Positions 1 to 5,080 of a DNA stretch of 7,031 nt are shown one piece after another (positions within the stretch are counted from its first letter, which is position 1; each line of letters opens with the position of its first letter). Both the position numbers and the translations under genes were made by a program. Source of the DNA: Limnochordia bacterium (lineage in GTDB: Bacteria; Bacillota; Limnochordia; Darwinibacteriales; B1SED10-159); the NCBI GenBank assembly GCA_007132255.1, contig SLOZ01000445.1:1-7031 (forward strand), in the 5' to 3' direction. The notes beneath the pieces are model-generated. The model did no database searches. It saw only the letters and a program-made list of their open reading frames with translations, and was not told the DNA's origin.

Positions 1-73
1 CGAAGGCGATCATGGAGATCACAGCTAATGTCGGAATCATGATCAAAATCCGCCGTAGGATATACGCCAGCAT
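1..73 (-). CDS. ABC transporter permease, DppB/OppB family (N-terminus only)
   Basis: Only the first 24 codons are present; the gene continues past the left edge. The reading starts at the ATG complementary to 71-73 and gives MLAYILRRILIMIP followed by TLAVISMIAF. A short YILRR basic stretch followed at once by a hydrophobic helix with a Pro is the standard beginning of DppB/OppB-type permeases, the first membrane subunit of peptide/nickel/oligosaccharide ABC importers. The start is supported by AGGAGG (complement of 80-85) six bases upstream. It lies on the same strand and downstream of the solute-binding protein at 553-2460, the usual gene order for these importers, though the 479-base gap is unusually long. 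The family call rests on the N-terminal pattern and the context, and too little is visible to say anything about substrate. Confidence 0.8.
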   Translation of the reverse strand, partial: MLAYILRRILIMIPTLAVISMIAF

Positions 74-96
74 ACTATCCCTCCTACAGATTCTAT

Positions 97-129
97 CCGT
101 GCTGCTTCAGGCTTGTGCCAAGAGCACGG
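97..129 (-). promoter_or_regulatory. Multi-step stem-loop just upstream of the permease ribosome-binding site
   Basis: CCGTGCT (97-103) pairs perfectly with AGCACGG (123-129). Inside it CTT (105-107) pairs with AAG (120-122) and GGC (110-112) with GCC (117-119), closing a TTGT tetraloop, with only a one-base and a two-base bulge. That is 13 base pairs in 33 bases. In the minus-strand transcript the hairpin ends 11 bases before the AGGAGG of the permease gene (80-85). It could mark an RNA-processing end, block a 5' exonuclease or influence ribosome access. The structure is read directly from the sequence and the role is inferred. Confidence 0.5.
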
Positions 130-174
130 TGTGTGTCATTCTTTGAATCTGGATGGCCAGCACCAAGAAAAAGT

Positions 175-214
175 CAGTGCCAGCTGGTTCCTAGGCCTCC
201 CCCTGGCGGCACTG
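175..214. repeat. Inverted repeat in intercistronic region
   Basis: CAGTGCC (175-181) is perfectly complementary to GGCACTG (208-214), with a 26-base GC-rich loop that can pair further in part (for example CCAG 180-183 with CTGG 203-206 as an alternative register). A small GGCTG-cag-CAGCC hairpin follows within 224-236. Neither has a T-tract, so they are not intrinsic terminators. They add to the folded character of the binding-protein/permease gap. Confidence 0.35.
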
Positions 215-297
215 TCGCCGCATGGCTGCAGCAGCCTTAGGTTGGCAATTTCATTGGACAAAACCATGCAGTGCATCGGCTGAAAGCCCATCAAAAC

Positions 298-307
298 GTA
301 ACGTTAC
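298..307. promoter_or_regulatory. Perfect palindrome GTAACGTTAC, possible operator
   Basis: A 10-base perfect palindrome with a central CG lies about 225 bases upstream of the permease ATG. LacI-family regulators typically bind even palindromes with a central CG, so this resembles such an operator, and sugar importers are often controlled by that family. No second copy with the same sequence is evident near the binding-protein promoter, and no regulator gene is in the window, so this remains a candidate only. Confidence 0.25.
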
Positions 308-363
308 AAATCGAATGAAAGAGTAATGATTCAAGAAGCTTCGTGCTGAGTACACCTTCACAA

Positions 364-377
364 TGACATTCTTGTCA
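364..377. repeat. Small dyad TGACA-N4-TGTCA
   Basis: TGACA (364-368) and TGTCA (373-377) form a perfect 5-bp inverted repeat around TTCT. It could be a short hairpin or a protein-binding half-site pair in the binding-protein/permease gap. The repeat is short enough to occur by chance. Confidence 0.2.
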
Positions 378-416
378 CTTGCATGAAATTGCCGTATTTC
401 AGCGAGAGAAGGAGAC

Positions 417-472
417 TTTTCGAGCCGTCAACAGAACCTGCAGTATATGTTCCTGTTGACGGTCTTCGAAAA
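417..472. repeat. Long near-perfect inverted repeat (20 bp of stem)
   Basis: The arms are TTTTCGA (417-423) with TCGAAAA (466-472), CCGTCAACAG (425-434) with CTGTTGACGG (453-462), and AAC (435-437) with GTT (449-451), leaving an 11-base loop (438-448). Interruptions are one base against three (424 versus 463-465) and a single bulged C at 452. It is the strongest palindrome of the window. Because the outer arms read A-rich at the 3' end on both strands, it lacks the T-tail of an intrinsic terminator. It may be an mRNA-protecting or processing hairpin behind the binding-protein gene, or a member of a dispersed intergenic palindrome family. Confidence 0.7.
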
Positions 473-475
473 CAT

Positions 476-524
476 CGAGCGAGGGCCCCTAAGGCCGTGA
501 AACCCGTAGGGGTCCCTCTGCTCG
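476..524 (-). terminator. GC-rich stem-loop after the binding-protein gene (attenuator-like)
   Basis: CGAGC (476-480) pairs with GCTCG (520-524), GAGGG (481-485) with CCCTC (514-518), and CCCCTA (486-491) with TAGGGG (507-512). This makes 16 base pairs with two single-T bulges (519 and 513) and a 15-base loop. It begins 29 bases after the stop codon of the solute-binding protein when read on the minus strand and is followed there by ATGTTTTCG, a weak U-run. That is too poor for an efficient intrinsic terminator but suits partial termination or 3'-end protection of the binding-protein mRNA, as known between binding-protein and permease genes of other importers. Confidence 0.5.
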
Positions 525-552
525 GATCTCTTTGCTCTATTGCACCTTGTTC

Positions 553-2460
553 TTAGCGATCCAGCCAGAAGTGCTCAGGATGCCAAGCTGGGGTCCACTG
601 GGAATCCCAGGTCCAATATCCCTGCTCCGGAACATTGCGCAGTGCTTTGCTGGCAACGACGGGGAACGGAGCATAGTTGATGGTACCGATGGTCCAAAGA
701 TTCTCGGCCTGTGCTGCCAAGATCCTGTCAGCCATTTCGGCACGTAAGGCTTCATCCGGAGATGTCATCATGGTGTCATACCACTCCCGGATGTCTTTTA
801 CCAACTGCGGTGGCTCTTCACCTTCGGCACCGTCGGTATTGATCCAAGTACCCCACAGAGGCCACTTGGTGCGTTCCCAACCGGGGCCGGTTGGTACGAA
901 GAACTGAGCTTGGAACGGGAACAAGATGTCGGTAGCCTTGTCACCATGCCAAATGGTAGCATCCATCAGGTTAGCCGGTGCCCGCTGGCCCTGAAGCTCA
1001 CCGGAAATGGAACGGCTGCGGGCATCCACACCCAATTCCTGCCACTGCTGGGTAACCAATTCAACGTTAGGACCCTTTGGTGTTTCGTTATCGAAGTATT
1101 CGATGGTGAACATCAAACGGCGTCCATCAGGCATCAAGCGGTATCCTTCTGAGTCGCGCTCGGTTAAGCCCATCTCGTCGAGCAAGCTGTTAGCTTGGTC
1201 GGGATCATATTCGATAAATGCCTGCTCATACTCTTCGTTGTAGTGGCGAGTCATGTCAAGCACAGTGTACTGAGCCGGACGTCCCTGCCCAAAGTAGATC
1301 ACTTGGTTGATTTCGTCACGGTCAATACCCAAGGACATGGCACGACGGAAACGAACATCCTGGAAGACTTCCCGGAGAACCGGATCTTCATGGGTCATAT
1401 TGAACATGTAAATGGCGTCATTCATCGCACTCTGCCATAGATAGACGTTATAGCCGCCTTCTTCAGAGAAGTTACGCAGCATTGGATAGTCGCGAATGTC
1501 ACTCTGGTAAGCAGCGAAATCCAAAGCACCACTAATCACCATACCACTCAGTACTTCACGGTCACTGGCGATCTGCGTCTCAAGACGATCGATATAGGGA
1601 AGCTGGTTGCCTTCCTGGTCGACCTTCCAGAAGTACGGGTTGCGAACATAGATGCGGCGGTCTGAGGTAATGCTTTCCAGATAAAAACCGGCCAATGTCG
1701 GAAGATCAGGCTGCATTGGCGTTCCCATCTCCCGTTGGTTGCGGTTACCGTGGTACTCATACCACTCCTCGAAGCCAGCGGCCCGAACTTCTTCCATCAG
1801 GTCATCATAATCACGATAGTTAGGATGGAATTGGCTCAGGTAGTGCTTCGGGTAAACATCCCATGATGCATGGGTTATTTGGTTCAAGAAGTAAGGTTTG
1901 GGGTTATTCCAGCGGTATTCCACTGTATAGTCGTCCACTTTGACGACCTCGACGATTTCCCCATCCAGGCTGCGCCAGTCACGGCCCACCACAGGAGTCA
2001 GATCTTCGTTGAGTAGAACATCTTCATACCAATACATGATATCGTCTGCTGTGTACGGATGTCCATCCGACCACTTAAGACCTTCACGTAGGTAGAATGT
2101 CCAGACGGACATATCTTCGTTGTGTTCGACCTCTCGTGCCACATGAGGAACCAGCTCGGTCAGATCCGGGCTCGGCGTCACCAGTGTCACAAACGTCGAC
2201 ATCAGCATCAAATCATCGCCCCAGGAAACCGGACGGATTGTACCTAGTCTAGCAGTCCCACCATATTGACCAATGGACTCATAGGGTTCAACAACAAACA
2301 CGTGGTCCGCTATTGGCAAGCGTTCCTCCACTGGCGGCAGTTCGCCCCGTTCGACCATTGCTTTCAATTCAGGTGCCTCGTTAAACTCCATTCCCAGTGC
2401 GCTGGCACTGGTCATAATGACTGCCAAGATCAAGATAACTAACGTCATTTTTCCCTTCAT
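553..2460 (-). CDS. ABC transporter family 5 solute-binding protein (peptide/oligosaccharide type)
   Basis: A 635-residue extracytoplasmic receptor that captures the substrate and delivers it to the DppB-like permease encoded downstream. Residues 1-21 form a signal peptide: MKGK, a hydrophobic core, then an Ala-Ser-Ala cleavage site at 19-21. There is no lipobox Cys. The mature protein opens with APELKAMVERGELPPVEERL (29-48) and GQYGGT (64-69), typical of the long (over 600 residue) subgroup. The family 5 signature LREGLKWSDG with TADDI is at 124-141, and later FRRAMSLGIDRDEIN and a C-terminal WHPEHFWL are also characteristic. Length and motifs are complete. The frame is open upstream to 2541, but the start at 2460 is preferred because it begins the signal peptide and has AGGAGG six bases upstream. 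Relatives of this long type include oligosaccharide binders as well as peptide binders, so the ligand is undecided. Confidence 0.93.
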   Translation of the reverse strand: MKGKMTLVILILAVIMTSASALGMEFNEAPELKAMVERGELPPVEERLPIADHVFVVEPYESIGQYGGTARLGTIRPVSWGDDLMLMSTFVTLVTPSPDLTELVPHVAREVEHNEDMSVWTFYLREGLKWSDGHPYTADDIMYWYEDVLLNEDLTPVVGRDWRSLDGEIVEVVKVDDYTVEYRWNNPKPYFLNQITHASWDVYPKHYLSQFHPNYRDYDDLMEEVRAAGFEEWYEYHGNRNQREMGTPMQPDLPTLAGFYLESITSDRRIYVRNPYFWKVDQEGNQLPYIDRLETQIASDREVLSGMVISGALDFAAYQSDIRDYPMLRNFSEEGGYNVYLWQSAMNDAIYMFNMTHEDPVLREVFQDVRFRRAMSLGIDRDEINQVIYFGQGRPAQYTVLDMTRHYNEEYEQAFIEYDPDQANSLLDEMGLTERDSEGYRLMPDGRRLMFTIEYFDNETPKGPNVELVTQQWQELGVDARSRSISGELQGQRAPANLMDATIWHGDKATDILFPFQAQFFVPTGPGWERTKWPLWGTWINTDGAEGEEPPQLVKDIREWYDTMMTSPDEALRAEMADRILAAQAENLWTIGTINYAPFPVVASKALRNVPEQGYWTWDSQWTPAWHPEHFWLDR

Positions 2461-2466
2461 ACTTCT

Positions 2467-2472
2467 CCTCCT
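2467..2472 (-). promoter_or_regulatory. Ribosome-binding site of the solute-binding protein
   Basis: The complement reads AGGAGG, within AAGGAGGAG, and ends six bases before the ATG at 2458-2460. It decides the start codon against the upstream in-frame ATG at 2539-2541, which would add 27 basic, non-signal residues ahead of the signal peptide. Confidence 0.85.
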
Positions 2473-2494
2473 TCGAATATAAAATCGATCGTGC

Positions 2495-2584
2495 TCAATC
2501 TGAACCACTCTCCGGTACGCGCCCGTAAATCCCTCCTTCATAGAATGCCGCTATGTTCACAGTATCCAACTTTACTTTCTTCAT
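2495..2584 (-). CDS. Possible 29-residue leader ORF upstream of the importer
   Basis: An ATG at 2582-2584 opens a 29-codon frame (MKKVKLDTVNIAAFYEGG, then IYGRVPESGSD) ending in TGA at 2495-2497, 34 bases before the binding-protein start. A GGAGG (complement of 2598-2602) lies 13 bases upstream, which is rather far, while AAGGG (complement of 2588-2592) is close. I recognise no family. It could be an upstream ORF in the leader mRNA or chance. No run of a single amino-acid codon is present, so a classical attenuation leader is not supported. Confidence 0.18.
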   Translation of the reverse strand: MKKVKLDTVNIAAFYEGGIYGRVPESGSD

Positions 2585-2629
2585 AATCCCTTAATGTCCT
2601 CCCGATTACCACCAGGAAAAAACATCAGT

Positions 2630-2658
2630 CTTAATCCCCACTTACCTACTCGCGTCAA
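2630..2658 (-). promoter_or_regulatory. Candidate promoter of the importer operon
   Basis: On the minus strand TTGACG (complement of 2653-2658) matches five of six bases of a sigma-70 -35 box and is followed after 17 bases by ATTAAG (complement of 2630-2635), a poor -10 with three matches. It would give a leader of roughly 160 bases ahead of the binding-protein gene. The -35 is good and the spacing ideal, but the -10 is weak, so activation by a regulator or a different start is quite possible. Confidence 0.25.
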
Positions 2659-2690
2659 AGTTCCCTTTGTCAGCCGTTTTTGGTTACAGT

Positions 2691-2710
2691 TCCGTTTAAG
2701 CGGGTTTAAG
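2691..2710. repeat. Tandem repeat with 10-base period (GTTTAAG twice)
   Basis: TCCGTTTAAG (2691-2700) is followed directly by CGGGTTTAAG (2701-2710), so GTTTAAG recurs exactly one helical turn apart. Direct half-sites on the same DNA face are typical of response-regulator or activator binding. It lies about 35 bases upstream of the minus-strand -35 candidate and upstream of any plus-strand promoter, a suitable place for an activator. Confidence 0.3.
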
Positions 2711-2727
2711 TTCGTACTATTCAGACC

Positions 2728-2747
2728 GTTCTTGTCCAACGAAGAAC
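2728..2747. promoter_or_regulatory. Dyad GTTCTT-N8-AAGAAC, possible operator
   Basis: A 20-base interrupted palindrome with perfect 6-base arms (2728-2733 and 2742-2747) lies near the middle of the divergent region. The geometry fits a dimeric helix-turn-helix regulator. On the plus strand it overlaps a weak -35-like TTGTCC (2732-2737), with GATAGT (2757-2762) as a possible -10 at 19 bases spacing, so it could control the amidohydrolase transcript. No regulator gene is in view. Confidence 0.28.
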
Positions 2748-3041
2748 TCTGAAAATGATAGTATCTACATGCGAACGACCCCTCCAGTGAGTTTCGCAGG
2801 GACGGCTCTTGGGTCCATCGATGTTATCACCCGCAGGGGAACTGGCTTCCCAACCGTTCCCGTTTTTCACAAGATTTGCTCGTGCAAACCGCCCACCCAA
2901 CAGGTCGTTTTCATAGTTCTAGCCATTCGTGCTAACCCACTCGCCACTGCCACGAACCTTTGGCCACAGATTGGGATCTGGGGAGGAACTCCCGTAAGAA
3001 AGACGAATTGTACAGCAGATACCAGTCGTCAGCCTAACTCG

Positions 3042-3047
3042 AAAGGA
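3042..3047 (+). promoter_or_regulatory. Ribosome-binding site that fixes the GTG start of the amidohydrolase
   Basis: AAAGGA is followed by nine bases and the GTG at 3057-3059. No comparable site precedes the far upstream ATG at 2769 or the internal in-frame ATG at 3099, which is why the GTG is chosen. Confidence 0.6.
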
Positions 3048-3056
3048 TGGTCCACC

Positions 3057-4361
3057 GTGAATCAATCCTATGAAACAATCCGGAAGCGGCTGGATTCCAT
3101 GGTCGTCATCGATACACATGAGCATCTTCCACCCTATGAACATCGGCGGGATCGCAGTGTCGATGTGTTGGGAGAGTACCTCAGCCATTACATGAGTTCT
3201 GATCTCATCTCGGCCGGACTTAATCCAGATGTCTTGGAACAAGCCCTTGATGCCAACCTTCCTATCGAACAGCGCTGGTTACTTCTCGAACCGTATTGGA
3301 AGTGGTGCCGGTACACAGGCTACGGACGAGCCCTGGATGTCACGGTTAAAGGTGTTTACGGCATTGATGGGATCCACCGTGATACGGTGGAAGAGCTCAA
3401 CACGGCCTTTTTACAGGCCAGGAACACAGGGAAACACTTCCACCGCGTACTCAAGGATCTCTGCAATATCGAAGTCTCGCTGTTGGACGCTTGGTGCGAC
3501 CAGGACTTTTTCGATCCGTCCCTGTTTCGTCCCGTATGGCAGCCCGCCCCCTTTATCACGGGTTCGTACCAAGGCCACCAAACCATGATCCAGTGGATTC
3601 ACGAAAAACACGATATCAAGGTGACTCGTTTAGAGCACTGGCTGCAGGCATTTGTACTCGAACTAGAAGCAAACCTGCGCAAAGGCACTGTGGCATTGAA
3701 AAACGCTATGGCCTATGAACGGACACTGTACTTCGATCACAGTGTCTCCTATGGTGCGGCCAAGGAGCTATTCACCGAAGCATTGGAAGCACTCACGTCG
3801 CGGTCTCGCAATGAATCTCCTCAATTTCGATTCCCAAAACCACTTCAGGATTATTTAATGCACAGTGTATTACGGGAATGCAATGACCGCGGTCTTATCA
3901 TGCAGATCCATACCGGGCTTCAAGAAGGCAACGGCAACATGATCCACCACAGCGACCCGACACTGTTGTCCAACCTCCTGCTCCGTTACCCGAATGTCCA
4001 CTTTGACCTGTTCCATATAGGTTATCCCTATCAAAACACCGTCAGTGCACTGGCAAAAAATTTCGCAAATGTCAGCATTGACATGTGCTGGGCTCATATC
4101 ATATCGCCCGCAGCGTGCCGCAGTGCACTGGCCGATTACTTGGATGCCGTGCCCTATAACAAAATCATGGCATTCGGAGGCGACTATCTGTTCGTTGACG
4201 CTGTCTATGGACATCTTGAGATGGCCAAGGATAACGTCGCCGCGGTACTAGCTGCCAAGGTGGATGCAGACGTATTCGGCTTAGGCGAAGCGTTAGTGAT
4301 TGCCGAGCACCTATTTTACGAAAACCCGAAGCGCGTGTTTCGCCTGAGCGGCAACGGCTAA
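3057..4361 (+). CDS. Amidohydrolase-superfamily metal-dependent enzyme, substrate unknown
   Basis: A 434-residue cytoplasmic protein (no signal peptide) with the features of a metal-dependent TIM-barrel hydrolase or isomerase. IDTHEHL at 18-24 supplies the His-x-His pair (H21, H23). QIHTG gives H285, FDLFHIGYPY gives H320, and FGGDYLF gives D376 as the probable catalytic Asp. The C-terminal half (from about 265, FPKPLQDYL onward) is highly typical of the amidohydrolase family 2 / uronate-isomerase-like group. The region between has a helical insert with TGYGRALD and GIDGI motifs. The GTG start is used because of the ribosome-binding site at 3042-3047; the frame is open further upstream but without similarity. 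Transcribed divergently from the importer, it probably processes the imported compound. Whether it hydrolyses, decarboxylates or isomerises cannot be told from sequence alone. Confidence 0.85.
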   Translation: MNQSYETIRKRLDSMVVIDTHEHLPPYEHRRDRSVDVLGEYLSHYMSSDLISAGLNPDVLEQALDANLPIEQRWLLLEPYWKWCRYTGYGRALDVTVKGVYGIDGIHRDTVEELNTAFLQARNTGKHFHRVLKDLCNIEVSLLDAWCDQDFFDPSLFRPVWQPAPFITGSYQGHQTMIQWIHEKHDIKVTRLEHWLQAFVLELEANLRKGTVALKNAMAYERTLYFDHSVSYGAAKELFTEALEALTSRSRNESPQFRFPKPLQDYLMHSVLRECNDRGLIMQIHTGLQEGNGNMIHHSDPTLLSNLLLRYPNVHFDLFHIGYPYQNTVSALAKNFANVSIDMCWAHIISPAACRSALADYLDAVPYNKIMAFGGDYLFVDAVYGHLEMAKDNVAAVLAAKVDADVFGLGEALVIAEHLFYENPKRVFRLSGNG

Positions 4362-4367
4362 AGCCGT
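4354..4367. repeat. Perfect inverted repeat across the amidohydrolase stop codon
   Basis: ACGGCT (4354-4359) and AGCCGT (4362-4367) are perfect complements around AA, and the TAA stop (4359-4361) sits at the centre. There is no T-tract after it. The two-base loop means that in RNA the two inner pairs would open. It might help release or mRNA stability, but may be incidental. Confidence 0.25.
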
Positions 4368-4728
4368 CCCAGCGGACCTGTTTCACAGAGAACAATGCGT
4401 GGTTTGCGACCGAGTGCGAAACAGATTTTGGCAGGCTTTCTCCAAGCTGAACTGCCAACTGTGGCCGTTGAAACACGGCTATGCACCAGGCCTGCTGCGA
4501 ATCCACGTCAAACGTTGCTTTGGCCCGCAAGGCAGGAACCTGCGAAATCCCGTCAGCTGTGATTTCCGTGGCCACTTGCACCCAATCTCCCTCTTCAAGC
4601 AGGGTTTTTCTTGGAGGGACTCCTACTCTGCTTAGAGCGGGCGAGGTCAAACCCTTCACAACGTTTGGACAGCAAGCAATGGTTGGGGTTGGGTCCACAA
4701 GTACTCGCTTGCGTACCAAAGCTGCTGT

Positions 4729-4745
4729 GCACCATTGGTTGGTGC
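4729..4745. repeat. Short hairpin GCACCA/TGGTGC
   Basis: GCACCA (4729-4734) and TGGTGC (4740-4745) pair perfectly around a five-base loop, TTGGT. The same GCACCA/TGGTGC pair forms the core of the larger hairpin at 4900-4953. A shared recognition sequence or common origin is possible, but the repeat is short. Confidence 0.25.
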
Positions 4746-4899
4746 CCTCGTGGAACCCATGCCACCTGAGTTTGCCATCTGGGCAAAAAACGGAAACCTG
4801 AACGGTCGTTGTGCACAAGTGAGCGGCACCTGTCCCATATGCACAGCCCCGAACTGCAACAACTTGTTAACACTAACTTAGCGTTACGGTTATTTTATC

Positions 4900-4953
4900 A
4901 ATTAATTGCACCAAAAACAAGAACTAATTATTTTTTGGTGCAATAAATTAATT
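4900..4953. repeat. AT-rich hairpin with 12-bp perfect stem
   Basis: TTGCACCAAAAA (4906-4917) is perfectly complementary to TTTTTGGTGCAA (4932-4943) around a 14-base loop. An outer AATTAA (4900-4905) can pair with TTAATT (4948-4953) past a four-base bulge. Flanks and loop are strongly AT-rich compared with the rest of the window. There is no T-run after the stem on the plus strand, so it is not a standard terminator. It lies two bases before the intrinsic terminator at 4955-4977 and about 130 bases before the sensor gene. Confidence 0.55.
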
Positions 4954-4954
4954 C

Positions 4955-4977
4955 GCCGGCACATGAGCTGGCTTTTT
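4955..4977 (+). terminator. Intrinsic (rho-independent) terminator
   Basis: GCCGGC (4955-4960) pairs with GCTGGC (4967-4972) through five Watson-Crick pairs and one G-T pair, around the loop ACATGA. Five T residues follow (4973-4977). This is a compact plus-strand terminator. It would end transcripts coming from the amidohydrolase or from an unseen RNA in 4362-4954 and insulate the sensor gene at 5081. Confidence 0.55.
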
Positions 4978-5000
4978 GGTCGCGGCAGCTTCTGGTGAAC

Positions 5001-5029
5001 TTAGCGGATTCCAGCAGGATAAATATGAG
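5001..5029 (+). promoter_or_regulatory. Weak candidate promoter of the sensor gene
   Basis: TTAGCG (5001-5006) and TATGAG (5024-5029) are separated by an ideal 17 bases, matching the sigma-70 consensus at three and four positions. It lies after the terminator at 4955-4977 and about 50 bases before the ATG, where a promoter is expected. The match itself is poor. Confidence 0.25.
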
Positions 5030-5045
5030 TAAATCACGAAGCATT

Positions 5046-5073
5046 TCATAGTCTGTTCATCCTATGAGAGGAG
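5046..5073 (+). promoter_or_regulatory. Ribosome-binding site of the sensor gene with an adjoining hairpin
   Basis: AGGAG (5069-5073) stands seven bases before the ATG at 5081 and fixes that start. Immediately upstream TCATAG (5046-5051) pairs with CTATGA (5062-5067) around a 10-base loop, and the stem can extend through a T-G and a T-A pair to 5044/5069, reaching the first base of the Shine-Dalgarno sequence. Folding may modulate translation; this is inferred. Confidence 0.45.
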
Positions 5074-5080
5074 TGTGTCC

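Larger units (their letters stand above)
74..552 (-). other. Long structured intercistronic region between binding protein and permease
   Basis: These 479 bases separate the stop codon of the solute-binding protein from the permease ATG. I find no credible gene on either strand. Instead the stretch holds at least four inverted repeats (476-524, 417-472, 175-214 and 97-129, described separately), a 10-base perfect palindrome at 298-307 and a small dyad at 364-377. No strong promoter is visible on the minus strand. A TTGAAT (complement of 329-334) lacks a good -10 partner. The likely role, by inference, is to terminate or process most transcripts after the binding-protein gene and protect its 3' end, so that the permease is made in smaller amounts. 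Confidence 0.6.
2461..3056. other. Divergent intergenic control region
   Basis: These 596 bases separate the head-to-head starts of the importer operon (minus) and the amidohydrolase (plus). They should contain both promoters. The sites seen are a weak minus-strand promoter (2630-2658), a tandem repeat with 10-base period (2691-2710), a GTTCTT-N8-AAGAAC dyad (2728-2747) and a small leader ORF on the minus strand (2495-2584). Around 2976-2995 a short GGGAG-GAA-CTCCC hairpin is also visible. From 2769 to 3056 the frame is open in phase with the amidohydrolase, but its translation has no family resemblance and I treat it as untranslated. Confidence 0.6.
4362..5080. other. 719-base region without a convincing gene
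   Basis: No protein in any frame is recognisable. Several frames are open at once between about 4400 and 4870: plus 4399-4635 and 4481-4801, minus 4595-4873 and 4165-4818. This points to DNA poor in stop codons rather than to one gene. The longest, on the minus strand, starts at a TTG without a good ribosome-binding site and would end about 200 bases inside the amidohydrolase on the opposite strand, so it is not called. Folding elements are seen at 4729-4745, 4900-4953 and 4955-4977, then a weak promoter and the sensor gene start. A decayed gene or a small RNA ending at the 4955-4977 terminator are possible readings. Confidence 0.5.

Noticed and set aside
532..1440. Plus-strand open frames opposite the solute-binding protein
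   Set aside because: They are antisense to a well-supported gene, have no ribosome-binding sites and show no family resemblance.
2461..2541. Extended start of the solute-binding protein at 2541
   Set aside because: It adds 27 mostly charged residues ahead of a clear signal peptide, and the ATG at 2460 has an ideal ribosome-binding site.
2919..3718. Several 65-120 codon frames on both strands overlapping the amidohydrolase
   Set aside because: They are antisense or shifted frames over a gene with conserved family motifs and carry no recognisable domains.
4165..4818. Minus-strand open frame of 217 codons
   Set aside because: It starts at TTG without a good ribosome-binding site, ends about 200 bases inside the amidohydrolase on the other strand, shows no known motif, and other frames of the same stretch are open too.
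4875..5006. Nine-base direct repeat AACTTAGCG at 4875-4883 and 4998-5006, as if flanking a small insertion
   Set aside because: The 114 bases between have no terminal inverted repeats, and chance 9-mer repeats are expected many times in 7 kb.
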